DNA of 64,000 nt, from assembly GCF_040115645.1 (NCBI RefSeq), contig NC_089547.1, positions 4,712,001-4,776,000 of the forward strand. Reading direction: 5' to 3'. The position numbers were made by a program, and so were the translations under genes. The DNA is from Euwallacea fornicatus. Taxonomy: Eukaryota > Arthropoda > Insecta > Coleoptera > Curculionidae. Shown one piece after another: positions 1 to 10,850 of this stretch. The notes under the pieces are model-generated. The model searched no databases, was not told the DNA's origin, and worked only from the letters and a program-made list of their open reading frames with translations. The number at the start of each line of letters is the position of its first letter. The stretch's first letter is position 1.

Positions 1-134
1 ATGTCGCCCTGCATGCTGATGAAGACATTATCTTTATCATCTATTTTACTGGAGACGGTGTTGATGATAGAACCATTGGCGTGCGACCGGAAAGAGTTTC
101 TCTGAGAGCGATTGTGCGATAAGCCGCCGCCCAT
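1..134 (-). CDS. Partial 5' end of a gene, MGGGLS start, runs off the left edge
   Basis: The minus strand is open from an ATG at 134 to the window edge, giving 44 codons and two bases. The protein starts MGGGLSHNRS and continues with a Ser/Arg/Asn-rich stretch ending in VFISMQGD at the edge. Gly2 and Ser6 fit the N-myristoylation pattern MGxxxS, as in the neighbouring genes at 10847 and 15355. A possible splice acceptor (tacag) ends one base before the ATG, so the 5' leader may be spliced as in those neighbours. I do not recognise the product. Position and N-terminus suggest another member of the BAG-like cluster, but no BAG module is visible in the part present. The ORF is short, so this is tentative. 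Confidence 0.45.
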   Translation of the reverse strand, partial: MGGGLSHNRSQRNSFRSHANGSIINTVSSKIDDKDNVFISMQGD

Positions 135-665
135 TCTGTACCATTAACAACTAAATTAGTTTAGTCGCCACTTCCCCAATGACCACTTACCTTATTTGTT
201 ATGTATTTCGGTAGTGCTAATCACTTAAACTTAGCGAACGACCACAGGAATATATGTGTGAGACTAATGGAAAAATACGTTTTAGTACAAAAACTGATTA
301 TTCTCTACAAAATATTTGGGAGATTAGATAACCAAATTCAGTTGCGTTTTGTCAGTGACTCACGAGATTGGCGAACGAAATGGTGCAAGCCGCGAACTAA
401 GATAACATTGCCTGCTGCGCAGATGCTGGTTAATTCTATTACTTTATGAAGTTGTTTTGAAGATAATCAGTCAATAAATGATTAACATTTAAATAATTAA
501 CGCAGTTTAATGCTTAACATGCCCTACTCCTTCGAAAGGGAAGCACTATTTGATAACGGAAACGTGTGTCGTACATATGCCTAAGGGTTTCTCAAAAAAA
601 AAATTATGAAAAAACGAGAGAAATGCAGAGGGGAAAACCAACATTCACTTCATTTTATACGTGTA

Positions 666-780
666 CAGGGCGGCCTAATTTCTAAGAAATTAGCGAACTT
701 ATAACATCCTTCCTGCTAATTAAGATAGCGAAAACAGAAAAAATTAGAAAAATGCTTTTTTTTTAACGGAACACCCTGTG
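666..780. repeat. Short MITE-like element with CAGGG-type ends
   Basis: The left end reads TA then CAGGGCGGCC; the right end read inverted is TA then CACAGGGTGTTCC. The ends match only over about 10 bases and the body is AT-rich. It resembles the other CAGGGTG-terminated elements in the window but is too short to be sure. Confidence 0.35.
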
Positions 781-834
781 TACTTTTTACTCTAGCATTC
801 GCAAATCACTAACAGAGCACAATGGGAAATAATG

Positions 835-935
835 CCTTGGCTTGCACGGTCGCCGGACCTATCTCCTATCGACTCTTTGGTACATGATGAGTCGCCGGTT
901 TTTAAATGCACCAAGGCGTTAAAACCATTTGGATG
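835..935 (+). mobile_element. Tc1/mariner-like transposase fragment
   Basis: A plus-strand frame reads PWLARSPDLSPIDSL, the pattern around the last catalytic acidic residue of Tc1-like transposases (usually ARSPDLNPIE). The frame decays within about 20 codons, so this is a dead fragment. Confidence 0.55.
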
Positions 936-1360
936 ACCTACGACAGCACCTTACACACCTACCCCCGGAGCTTGCTGTGTCGATAAGGGCTTGTTCCAAG
1001 ATCTCATTACTAAGAAAAATTACCAAAAATTCTTGGTTCCAGTCATAAAGTTTTATAGCATGTTGAAGTTCGGTTTGAGTTGGCTTTTTTCCTCGCAATT
1101 TTCGAGACAAAGAGCAAAACTAATTAAAAATTAAAATTAAAAAAAAATCTGAATTCAGAACTGGGACAAAACGGTTTTAGGACAACCATTGAAGGCAAAC
1201 TCAACAAGTTTGTACTTGCTCATTAAAATTTTATTATTAATTAAAGACAATACATTGATGTGTTCCGACAAATGTAGGAAGTTAAACATGACCTAATTCA
1301 AGAGACTGTGACGTTGGCTCTTTTGTCCTGACACGCGAGAAAACTGTCATTAAAATTTTA

Positions 1361-3178
1361 TCAATTCTTGAATTTTTCGTCGGTGATGAATTTGAACTCC
1401 TGATTGAAGTCGTCTTTTTGCTGGATTTTCTCACGCTCCAATGTTTTTTGTAGCTCTGGGCAATCTTTCTCATAAATGTTATGCGTTTCAGCAATAGACT
1501 TCAACCAGTCAGGAAAATATTTGAAATCCCACGTTGACTGTAGGTTGTCAATTTTATCGCCGATTTCATAGAACTCATGTTTGGCTTTATTTACCTCAAC
1601 CGTGCATCCCTTATCAACACTGTTCAACAACACTGTTACATTAAAAATGTCTTTGTCTAAGGAAGACAGGACGTCGAATTCCGACGTTCTATCCTCTAGT
1701 ACTTGGATGAGCTCCTCTACACGTGTAATCAAAGCCTCTTTCCTATCGTTCATCTCTCCCTCGTAGATCTCGATCTCCTCCAATTTCGATATTTCATCAG
1801 CGAGTTTATCCTTTAAGGCACAATAGTCAACGTCCAGCTTCACACCCTTAAATGTGAACACTTTGGGCTCGAGCAAGGGAAGCCTCTCCTCAACCTCTTT
1901 TAAGGTGGTTGTATATATCACCAATCTTTTCTCATGCTCAATCTTCAGTTCTGGGAGTCCCCGATCAGCTTTCTGAAAGCGCCGAAGTTCTTCATGGAAT
2001 TGGCGTTTTAAGGGGCTTGGCAAGCCGTTCGGGTCGATTTGCGAGATTTTGGTTTTGAGCCTCTGGTTGAAAATTTCAGCGAATGGTATGTTGAGGTCTT
2101 GAAGTAGGTCCTCCAGGTACTCTACCCCCTCTTTGATTTGGTGGACAATGCACACGTTTTTCCCCCATAAATTTAAGTTTATAACGTGGTTGCGCATCCA
2201 GTGCAGAGCATCCGTTTGGCTTTGGGACAAATCGGACTCGGTGGAGTATTGGGTCGCATGTATGTCCTCCATAACGGCGGTAATCTTGCTGGCCGTGTCG
2301 AAGTATGCCATGGCCTCTTCAGGCACCATTAAGTCAATATTATTAAAAATTAGATTAGCTTCTATAGCGATCTGATACAGGGTGTCTTTTAATCGAGAAA
2401 TGTGGTCGTCTATGTCGTCGAGCAGCCTCCGCTTAGCGCTGTGCGTTTGATCATCAAACGTCTCCAACTTTTCCACATAACCCTTCAGCCTCGTTAAGCT
2501 CGATTCGTTGATGTTAGCGGGATCACTTAAGCAGTTTCTAGCTGAGAAGATATAATTCTCAAAGTTCAACTTCCGAATGTTCAAATCTATCTCCCCCAAG
2601 TTGTCGTCACAGTTCCTCTTCAGCTCCTCCACGGCCTTTTCTTCCAACACGTTCATCGGTACCACGCAACGCATTTCTTCACGTAATATTAATAAAAAAT
2701 CTTTAATGACCCCTAACTTCTCCAAATACTGCTTAGAGCCTGGTTCTTTTGTGCTTGAGGATGCTAGACTATTGTCTAAACTCTCGTTTAGATTTTTTAA
2801 TCTGCGTTGGAAGCTATGTATAGCCGTACTAATGCCGTAGTTTTTAGGGTGTTCTGCGTAGGGCGATGAGCTATCCCCAAATTGCCTTTTTCTGAATAGT
2901 TCTTCCAGGGCTTCTGTAGATATCTCCACAGTGTCCACCTTCCTTATAGCTTCCATTAATACTTGAATTCTTCGTTTAAGATCCTCCAAGATAGTGGATT
3001 TGTAAAGAGACATGGACTCGCCTTCAATAATTTGGCTATAATTCTTCAACTCCTCTATAATTTCACTCTTTCTGAAATCTGTGAAAGTGTTCTGGAACAG
3101 AAATTCGTTTTCTAGACGTTTGAGCTGGTCAGCTAACGACACCCTATGGGGCTCTGATCTCGAACCGAAGCTATCCAT
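1361..3178 (-). CDS. 605-aa helical protein of about seven BAG-like modules
   Basis: One exon encodes 605 residues with no signal peptide or membrane segment. It consists of repeated blocks of about 65-80 residues (roughly 14-82, 115-200, 203-270, 272-345, 350-430, 430-500 and 505-585). Each block resembles a three-helix BAG domain: Leu/Ile heptads, an F/Y-x-G or similar turn, then a final helix with Arg/Lys near its start. The clearest is the FTFKGVKLDVDYCALKDKLA region. BAG domains bind the Hsp70 nucleotide-binding domain, but these copies are divergent, so Hsp70 binding is not assured. A strong acceptor (ttcttccttgtag) ends three bases before the ATG at 3178, implying a spliced leader. A minus-strand AATAAA lies near 1230. 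The function is unknown. Confidence 0.75.
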   Translation of the reverse strand: MDSFGSRSEPHRVSLADQLKRLENEFLFQNTFTDFRKSEIIEELKNYSQIIEGESMSLYKSTILEDLKRRIQVLMEAIRKVDTVEISTEALEELFRKRQFGDSSSPYAEHPKNYGISTAIHSFQRRLKNLNESLDNSLASSSTKEPGSKQYLEKLGVIKDFLLILREEMRCVVPMNVLEEKAVEELKRNCDDNLGEIDLNIRKLNFENYIFSARNCLSDPANINESSLTRLKGYVEKLETFDDQTHSAKRRLLDDIDDHISRLKDTLYQIAIEANLIFNNIDLMVPEEAMAYFDTASKITAVMEDIHATQYSTESDLSQSQTDALHWMRNHVINLNLWGKNVCIVHQIKEGVEYLEDLLQDLNIPFAEIFNQRLKTKISQIDPNGLPSPLKRQFHEELRRFQKADRGLPELKIEHEKRLVIYTTTLKEVEERLPLLEPKVFTFKGVKLDVDYCALKDKLADEISKLEEIEIYEGEMNDRKEALITRVEELIQVLEDRTSEFDVLSSLDKDIFNVTVLLNSVDKGCTVEVNKAKHEFYEIGDKIDNLQSTWDFKYFPDWLKSIAETHNIYEKDCPELQKTLEREKIQQKDDFNQEFKFITDEKFKN

Positions 3179-3538
3179 ACCCTACAAGGAAGAATCACAT
3201 TATTCGGTTAATCGAAACTGTCGAATATTGAATTAATCTTCAAGGCCAGTTAGAAATATAGACGTCACTTTCCCAACCGGCCCAAACTCCGCATTTCCGC
3301 ACGGTCTAAAACTTCTTTTCCTTTTAAAACTCTTTGGATCTGAATAGGCTTTAAAAATGCTCTAATGGGGTTGGTACACAACACTGGAAATGGGAGTTTC
3401 GTGCGAGAACTTGGGTAATCTACGACAAGCTTAACGAATAAAAATTCCATAAGAATGCGTTAAACTCTCATGTTAGAGAATACAGAAAGGCTATACATAA
3501 AATGCGATTTATAGTCGGCTTTATAACTGGTTTAGAGT

Positions 3539-3565
3539 ATGACGTAAGCACTGGCCATGACGTCA
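3539..3565 (-). promoter_or_regulatory. CRE-type sites upstream of the 605-aa gene
   Basis: A perfect palindromic TGACGTCA lies at 3558-3565, with a near copy TGACGTAA at 3539-3546. On the minus strand they precede TATA-like stretches (TTATAAAG, TATAAAT) at about 3530-3510. This suggests a promoter about 350 bases upstream of the coding exon. The start site was not located. Confidence 0.35.
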
Positions 3566-4589
3566 CAGGTCTTCATATCTCTGTTAGTGTATTCAAACAA
3601 ATGAAAGTCGAGTGAGACACAATGTGTCCCGTGGTTTACAGAGGAGATTACGTCAGAAAATTGAGCATGGAAAATGTCAACCAGCACTGTTCAACAACCC
3701 CAAATGGACGCGAGTCTTGTAATATGTTCTTGCATACTGCCGCCTAATTTAGAAAGTAGTTATTTTCCCTATGGGTTACAGCGAAATAATGTTTCTTGAG
3801 ATTGTGGAGAATGCGCCGGCTCTTTACATTTGTCATTCCTACGCAGTGGAACACAAATGGATATTTACAAAAACCTGCCAGGGCAGTTTTTTCCCATCCA
3901 TTTTCAAGACTTTGTTGCAAATATATATTTTATTTGTTTTATTATTTTAGAAAATTTCGATGGTAACGAAATGTTTTTAATGCCCCTCGAGCACTCAAAG
4001 TCCATTTGTCCCATTGTTTCCGGGGACTCACTATGAAAAGTAGCAACAACTGTGACAAAACAAACCCTGAGAAAACTTCTGTTAGAACGCGATTTGAATT
4101 CACAAACAGTAAAAAGTTTAGAGATTGTTTCGGAAAGATCCACGAACTTTCCTACATAGAAAAATCGAATCTGTCTTGTGAAAAGTGGCTCTAAATTAAT
4201 GTTTTTGCGGTCAGACCGTAAACCTGCCTGAAGTGCGTTTTTTCCCAGATAGAACACCCCGTATATTAGAAAATGCGCTGAAAGACAATTCAATTTAACA
4301 CCTCTCAAATTTGGGTTATTTTGACGTTTTTGCCGAAGGTGGCTTTGGAGCATGAAGGCAATTCAGTCGTTCGAGCAATCGTGAATGTTCGTTCGTCGTC
4401 GTATCGGACGTCTCTGGTCCGCGTCAAAAGTGATCGGATCGAGGTTTCCAGTGAAGCGCGAGAAGGGGAGGGAGTTGTTCGGAAATAAGAAACTATTGAA
4501 GACTATGAGGAAAGTGCTACGTTACACTGCAAGAATGCCTGAATACTAGCCCCCACCGCTCCATACTTGCGTCATCCTCATGGCCAAAT

Positions 4590-4730
4590 TCAGTTAAATT
4601 GGTTTCGAATTTTCCTCGCCCACCGTATTCGCCAGATTTAGCCCCTTTAGATTGCTTCGAATTTCCAAACTAGAAAAAATAGCGCGACGGAAAATAATTT
4701 GCCGGTAATTCAGAGGTGGACTGAATAATG
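4590..4730 (+). mobile_element. Mariner transposase C-terminal fragment
   Basis: The plus strand reads RPPYSPDLAPLDCFEFPN and then a stop. This resembles the HPPYSPDLAPxD motif around the final catalytic Asp of mariner transposases. No terminal repeats were found, so it is a dead fragment. Confidence 0.5.
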
Positions 4731-6109
4731 TAATATTTTCCAAAATTCGTTTTCTTTAAGTATTAGGTCGGGTACTTTCGGGACTATCCCCGTAACCTAG
4801 AATTAAAGATGTATTATTCCTGCATCCACTTATAAGACGAAACTATTAAAAAATTATGCAACTTTTGCCTATTTGTTGACGTCCAAATTGGCTCTATCTT
4901 TACGGACACCCTGAAGAAAATATTGGGTAAAGCGTGGCGGTATACTAAAATATGGGTTTCTGCAACGTTGCGGTAAAGAAGAGCTACAAATTACCTTTCC
5001 GCGTATTAACATTTTGCAATTCTGCCGACATTTGCATCTGCCCCTTTCACCATTCAATTATATCTCTAAAACTATTAATTCTGAGTAAACTAACGTAATA
5101 ATAAACTCGTACGAAACTGAAGGCGGAATTCAAAAATGCAGTAATATATAGGATGTTCTATTGAAAATAAATCAGCAGGTGTCGACGTCCGGTGCAACCG
5201 GTAGTGTGACGTCATTGAAAGTGTTTTAGACGAGGCCGCCCCTAGGCTCTTGCCAAATCACCACATTTTCGTAACGTTGCATTCCTAGTTTTCCCAAAAC
5301 GTCTTACGGCGGCTCCCGAGAGGACGCCCTGTATATATTCATGAAAATTCCTATGAGGCATCTGAATCGAAACACCGAGAATGAAATTTAACGCCGTACC
5401 TCCTATTCCAAAACCGGCGACAAAATGGCGAATTGCGATAGTCAATGGCAGCCGGGCGGAAATTTGGCAAAAATGGCCTTAACTTACAAACTACGTACTT
5501 GGAAATATTTATGAGCAACATTACCCAATTCATGATTTCCGCATCCAAGCTTATGTGAACTCCTCGTGTAAACCAAAACACTACTTGAACAAAGTATAAG
5601 CTGAAGATGGTTTGAAGATTTAGGAGAAAATAAACTCAAATGTTTGCTGGTTTATCTGTTCTAAACTCTTATCGCCTGGTATGCTCTTATCTCAGTTCTG
5701 CCGCTACTTTTTGTATAGATCAGATGCAAAATTAGAGGTTTAGTGACTGAGGGGTAAAATGTGTTTTGAACATGTATCTATGAGAAGCGAGCCAAAGTTG
5801 GACCCTTTTCCCTGACCCACTTCCGCTAGAACCCGATGTGGGATCAACGATACGGTGGCTGCAGACTAAGCCAGCCCCACAGGGTGTTTCAGAACTATGG
5901 ATCAAACTTTTAGGGATTGTCAAGGGCAACAATAGAAGACATCTCAGCATAAGAACTCGTGCCTGTAAAGGCGTTACGCCCTTAAGATGATTTAAGACAG
6001 TTATGTGCAAAAATACGTTTAATCGAATTTTAGTACGTTTTATTTTATTTTGTTTGTTTAAAATAACATTGCAGTAATTTTTGGATTGTCAATTCGGCCA
6101 ACATTGGAT

Positions 6110-6310
6110 TGACAGAAGTGGTCCAGTTCCGTAGCCCCCTAGCCCACCCGATCTAACACCTTTAGATTTTTTTCTGTGCGGGACATGTAAAGTTTCTAGT
6201 TTAGGTAACGCCAGTGGAAACAGACGAAGGCCTGATTGCACGAATCACTGTGACATTTCAAGTCATTGGATACGATGATCAATGTTTTAGTCAAGTTTAC
6301 AGAAACCATG
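6110..6310 (+). mobile_element. Degenerate IS630/Tc1/mariner-type transposase fragment
   Basis: Across shifted frames the plus strand resembles SPDLTPLDFFLCG..K.L, followed by a piece like TPVETTEGLIARI. This is typical of a widespread insect transposase family; a related fragment sits inside the mariner copy near 22.7-22.95 kb. Frameshifts and stops make it non-functional. Confidence 0.5.
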
Positions 6311-6794
6311 TAGGTCGTTTGGGCACGTGCGATGAAGCACAAGAATGATATTTTGCACAATTGCTGTGGCGATATATTGTGTAAATAAATTAAGATGAAA
6401 CGTGCTAAAACTCGATAAAAAGACCTTTGTTCACAACTGCCTTAAAGCATCATAAGGCCGGAGAGCCTTAGGGAGACTTGTGCGGCCACGGATTCTTATG
6501 TTCAGATGTCTTCTATCAATGCACTGAACAATCCCTAGAAGTCAGATCTCACAATTCTGAAACACTATATAATTCAAATGGGTTGATGACAGGATAGACA
6601 TGTTGATTCCACAAGTATATCACCGTTTTCTTAAATCCAACTGATGCGTTCTAGATTTTCTTTTCCACTGATCTGTTGATCTATCCGAAGGTGGATTTAT
6701 CCGTAGCGCGGAAAATTCAAAAAAGAGCGCAGAAAAATAAAACTACCACTACCATTAAAAAAAAATGTATTTCTAAACCCTAATTGATTCTAAT

Positions 6795-9700
6795 CTAAAC
6801 CCTCGTGGACTGCACTGACTTCAAAAATTCCGACACCCTATTACTACATAAAATAACCCTCATCGTGCACCCCTCCACTTCACTCTTCAATCCGGGATTC
6901 CCGATCTTCCTCAATCCCACCAACAGCTGATTCAGCCTCTGATCGAGCTCATCAATTTGCTCATGGGTCAACGGAGTGTTCATTTTCCTAGTGACCTCAT
7001 CAACCTCTTCATTGATGCCGCTCAGCCTGTCATGATCCTGCATCTTTTCTTCAATTTTGTCTGCAAAATCTTCAATTTTCTGAGTCAGCTCTCTGCATTT
7101 GATGTATTGAGGAGAGTCTCTGGGATAGGCGAGCTTGCTCAGTTGCAGCTCGCAGCTTTGCACAACTTCGTCTAGTTGCTTTAAACCGGCTATATCGTTG
7201 GTTGTCTCGATTTTGTTGCTCAAATTTTCGATTTTTTCGGTTAAAGGTTTGAGTTGGTCTTGATCGGTTGTACTAGAATTTGCGAAGTTTGCGATGCGAC
7301 TCACATAGCTTGAGTAGCAAGGGCTCGATGTGGAGCTGATTTGAGAGAAGGAAGAGTATCCTGAGGAGCCGTCTGCGCTGGGCAGGGAAATGGCTTTGTT
7401 TAATATGAGGTTTAATTTGAGTTTGCAGGCGTTTTTTCTTGGTAGTAACTCGTCGACTACCTTCAATGCTCCAAGTTTCTTCTCAATCTCCGGGATCTTG
7501 GATTTAACTTCCTCCTCCTTGGCAGAAGTAGCGTCTTCGATGGCTTGCTCCAGATCCACGATTCCTTGAGTTTGTACAGCTCTTTCTTCCAAGGCTTTAG
7601 CCAATGAACGCAACTCCTTCAGCAACTTCACTGTGCGCTTCTTCAGTTGCTCATCTTCAGCCTCCAATCGGTCCAAGGCAATTACAGTTTTAGTGACTGA
7701 TTCGTTCAGCTCGTAGTATTTGCTCTCCGTTTTCAGGCCGGTAAATGTCTCAATTTGAGGCTTCAAGATTTGGATTCGTGCTTCAATATCTTCAATTTCC
7801 TTGCTGGCACAAGTCTCCAGTTGCTTTAGTTTTGCTTTAAGTAAATTAATGCTCTTTTGGACGTTAGATTTTCTGTTTCTGAGTAGCTCGTTGTCTGAGC
7901 TGAAGTGGTGCTCTTGCAGTTCCTTCTGGAGCGACTCTAGTTCCCTTCTAGATCTAGAGAGTGATCCGTCATCTTCTAAGGATTGTCCTAAGCTCTTGGT
8001 TCGCGCTTCCATGGATTGAACGTATCTAATATCTGTTGCTTCCTTGTCTAGGGCGTCGCCATAGTATTGCATTTCCTGAAGCAACACTGCCTGCCTCTGA
8101 TGCAACTCAGTTCCTTTTATAAAACTGTAGCTTTGCAGCTTCTCCATTAACTCCCCAATTTCCGAGGACATCCCCGCAAACTTCACCCCTCCCTCTTCAT
8201 AGCTGGTGATGCTGATTTTCTGCTTAATGCTGGAGAAAGAGCTCTCGAACCTTTCAATTTCTTTGTTGACGTCCGTTTTGGGATAGCTGACCGGTTCCGC
8301 AGAAAGCTGAGCTTCAGGCCATTGCACAACTGGTTGCTGTCCCAATGCAATTTTAGCATCGACTACGTTTTTGAGGGTTTGAGCCTCATTACTGCAAATC
8401 TCCTTTTCCTTCGTCAGATTCTCATTTGATCTGGCAGGAACTTGACTCAGTTCGAAGTTGACTAAATCCAGCCGACTTTGAAATCCCACAAAAGCATCCA
8501 CGTTGTTGTCCGGAGTTCTATCTATCCCTCTCTTGATATTCACCAAATCTCTTTTGATTTTGGTCATGTTGAGCTGTTCATCTGATTGAGCCTCCGGGAC
8601 TTTGTTGCCTCTGAAGCTCTGAGCCATCGAAGAGCGTTGTTCCAGAATTTTCAGCAACCTTTCGGCCTCCTTTACAATTTCTGCAGAGCTATGGTCTTCG
8701 ACCTTCTCTCCAACGTCCAACAGCAGCTTGTTCAAATCCCTCTCAATTTGGTTGTACAGGACCCCTTTATATATCCCAGAAAATCTGTTTACTTGTTCCC
8801 CCAATTGCTGCAGTTTCCCTTTGAACTGCTTCGCAGTCTCATCTTCTCTGCCGCGGTAATTGGATCGCTCCTGCAGAGTCTCTAAGTTGTTGCATATCTG
8901 CTCTAAGAGTTCAGCTTTATTTTGTAGTAGTTTGTGGTAATTTGAGGGGATGTTGAAAGTGTCTAAGTCAGCTTGTACAGTGAGAAGGCGGTTTTTCAAG
9001 TCGTCAAATTCCTTGTCGTATTTGGTTCCTATGAATCTTTGCACCCCTCTGTTGAGAGGGTCAACTCTGTCTTTGAACTCGTCTAAAACCAGCGTGTGCA
9101 GCAGCTCTATTATTTCATCGTGGACTAAGGCAGCGTTGTTTGATACTGCTTGATTGGAGTCTTTGGCGTACTCCTGCAGATTCTTACGATATTGCTCCAA
9201 TTTCTCCTTCAGCAGCTTTTTGTTGTCTGCATTGTCTTCGACTTTCTCTTTAATGTAGTGCACCTGCATTTTTATTTCTTCGATCTTAGAAAACCTTCGA
9301 TTAGGCCTGTTCTCAGATGGAACATTTTGCACTTGCGGTGTTGGTAGATCGTACACTTTTGCCTTGGTCTTTATGACCTCATCGACGCTTTTGGTGCTTC
9401 CATAGCTATTCCTGGCGTTGTTTAGTTTAGGTACTGACTGAGAGCGCTTTCTCACCAAGTTTGTGGGCATGTTCAAGTCGCACTTCCTAGCGATCTTCTC
9501 TCGAATCTCGTTAACGGACTCCTGCATCTCCTCTAGAGTACTATCAATCCTCAACAGAGACAAGTGGGAATAAGCATTCACGTCAAAGTTGGTCTTTACG
9601 TTGTTCCAGTAGCTGATGAACTGGTCCACTACAGTGTGCTCTTTGTCCATGCTCTTCACTTTTTTCCTCAAAATCACGTTATCCTCCACAAGATCTTCCA

Positions 9701-10847
9701 CGATTTTCCGGTCGTCTAGAGGTAAGACCTCGCTGATCTGGTTTATGTAGCTGTTGATGTTGTTGAGTAGTTCCTTCTTGCGGATCTTGGTGGCGTGGTT
9801 GAATTCCTCCAAGTGCTCCAAAGAGTTACGCAACTGTTGAAGATTTGCAAGTGTGCCATCTGCGTTGGTCTTGGGGTCGAAATTTCTCATCAACCTGTCA
9901 TAGTTGTGGAGAGATTTGGAGAATTTCGATTCAAACTCTCGCTTCGCCATTATTTGATCCAAATTCCTCACGGCTTCGGTGAGTTTCTGCGATAGAAGCA
10001 CTACCCGTTGTTTCACCTCGTTGTCCATTATGTCCACCTTCGCCAACCTCTGATTGTTCTCGACTATATTGTTCCTGATGGTGGCAAAATCTGCACTATC
10101 ATTGTGCTTGACCATTCGGTCCAACAACGACTCATTCTCGGCTAATTTCAGCTCTACATCCGCAAGCTCATTCATCGCTGCTCTCTTTTTGGATTGTTTG
10201 GATTGATTTTGCAGCTCTCCATCCCTCTTCAAGCCATTTAAAGCCCTGCTGACCTTTTGGAAGAGCACAACTACCTTCTTGTCCACGCTCTCCTTCTTCC
10301 TCTCGAAAGGAGTGCCCTTTTCCGCATTGATAAGCTCCAAGTCCGCGGCCAGCACCGCCAGAGTTTTTTTAAATACCCTCAGCTGCGTCCCATCCTTGTT
10401 GGCCATCGCAGTATTCGCAGATGTCTTCAACTCCTCAAGTTTTGCCTCAATGTCCCTCAAAGTAGGCACACTGCTCCTCACCGGTGGAGAAGTGCTGGTC
10501 TTCTTGCTGCGCAGCGACCCTAAAGAATTAGATCTTTTCTGGCTTAGAGGTACGTTAACGAACGAGTTGCTCTCAACTGCGGCCGAATCAAGCTCAATGG
10601 TTTCAATGTTGAGAACTTCCTGCATGGTCTCGGAGATATTCTTCAATGCGGTATCCAGCTCTTTGCGCTTCACTTTTCCGTGCATAGAGCTGACTTCGCT
10701 GCTGTGCAAGGCCAAAGTCTCCACCAGGTGCTCCTTTCGGGGTTTGGTCATGTTAGGTCTGGAGATCTTGAGGCTGGACCTCATGGAGTTGACATCTCGG
10801 GAGATGAAACGCAGGCGTTCGTCGGGTCTGGAGTGGGGGTTGCCCAT
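6795..10847 (-). CDS. 1350-aa protein of about fourteen tandem BAG-like helical modules
   Basis: A 4.05-kb uninterrupted exon encodes 1350 residues. After MGNPHSRPDE (MGxxxS, N-myristoylation type) and a Ser-rich linker (about 85-128), the protein is almost wholly alpha-helical. Blocks of 65-80 residues lie at about 130-208, 225-300, 308-372, 405-455, 518-586, 595-658, 672-738, 762-830, 860-935, 940-1012, 1017-1088, 1092-1152, 1198-1270 and 1275-1345. The 1017-1088 copy (IETFTGLKTESKYYELNESV, then LDRLE) is the most BAG-like: Phe-x-Gly turn, Tyr..Leu helix, basic third helix. Vertebrate BAG5 also carries several BAG domains but is far shorter. The ATG has an ideal context (ACCATGG), three bases after an acceptor ending a 53-base leader intron. 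Inferred role: a membrane-associated chaperone-related scaffold. A generic coiled-coil protein is the alternative. Confidence 0.8.
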   Translation of the reverse strand: MGNPHSRPDERLRFISRDVNSMRSSLKISRPNMTKPRKEHLVETLALHSSEVSSMHGKVKRKELDTALKNISETMQEVLNIETIELDSAAVESNSFVNVPLSQKRSNSLGSLRSKKTSTSPPVRSSVPTLRDIEAKLEELKTSANTAMANKDGTQLRVFKKTLAVLAADLELINAEKGTPFERKKESVDKKVVVLFQKVSRALNGLKRDGELQNQSKQSKKRAAMNELADVELKLAENESLLDRMVKHNDSADFATIRNNIVENNQRLAKVDIMDNEVKQRVVLLSQKLTEAVRNLDQIMAKREFESKFSKSLHNYDRLMRNFDPKTNADGTLANLQQLRNSLEHLEEFNHATKIRKKELLNNINSYINQISEVLPLDDRKIVEDLVEDNVILRKKVKSMDKEHTVVDQFISYWNNVKTNFDVNAYSHLSLLRIDSTLEEMQESVNEIREKIARKCDLNMPTNLVRKRSQSVPKLNNARNSYGSTKSVDEVIKTKAKVYDLPTPQVQNVPSENRPNRRFSKIEEIKMQVHYIKEKVEDNADNKKLLKEKLEQYRKNLQEYAKDSNQAVSNNAALVHDEIIELLHTLVLDEFKDRVDPLNRGVQRFIGTKYDKEFDDLKNRLLTVQADLDTFNIPSNYHKLLQNKAELLEQICNNLETLQERSNYRGREDETAKQFKGKLQQLGEQVNRFSGIYKGVLYNQIERDLNKLLLDVGEKVEDHSSAEIVKEAERLLKILEQRSSMAQSFRGNKVPEAQSDEQLNMTKIKRDLVNIKRGIDRTPDNNVDAFVGFQSRLDLVNFELSQVPARSNENLTKEKEICSNEAQTLKNVVDAKIALGQQPVVQWPEAQLSAEPVSYPKTDVNKEIERFESSFSSIKQKISITSYEEGGVKFAGMSSEIGELMEKLQSYSFIKGTELHQRQAVLLQEMQYYGDALDKEATDIRYVQSMEARTKSLGQSLEDDGSLSRSRRELESLQKELQEHHFSSDNELLRNRKSNVQKSINLLKAKLKQLETCASKEIEDIEARIQILKPQIETFTGLKTESKYYELNESVTKTVIALDRLEAEDEQLKKRTVKLLKELRSLAKALEERAVQTQGIVDLEQAIEDATSAKEEEVKSKIPEIEKKLGALKVVDELLPRKNACKLKLNLILNKAISLPSADGSSGYSSFSQISSTSSPCYSSYVSRIANFANSSTTDQDQLKPLTEKIENLSNKIETTNDIAGLKQLDEVVQSCELQLSKLAYPRDSPQYIKCRELTQKIEDFADKIEEKMQDHDRLSGINEEVDEVTRKMNTPLTHEQIDELDQRLNQLLVGLRKIGNPGLKSEVEGCTMRVILCSNRVSEFLKSVQSTRV

Positions 10848-10850
10848 GGT

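Larger units (their letters stand above)
135..1360. other. Intergenic stretch with transposon debris
   Basis: No gene is supported here. It holds a Tc1-like transposase scrap near 835-935 and a short element with CAGGG-type ends at 666-780. The 3' flank of the 605-aa gene is at the right, where a minus-strand AATAAA (tttatt on plus, about 1229-1234) lies roughly 130 bases past its stop codon. Confidence 0.5.
3600..6794. other. Intergenic stretch with decayed transposon pieces
   Basis: No gene is supported. The stretch holds a mariner-like fragment (about 4590-4730), a second transposase fragment (about 6110-6310), an isolated TGACGTCA at 5207-5214 and a CAGGG-type repeat end near 5330. The left part may include promoter DNA of the 605-aa gene and the right part the 3' untranslated region of the 1350-aa gene; candidate minus-strand AATAAA signals lie near 6035-6050. 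Confidence 0.45.
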
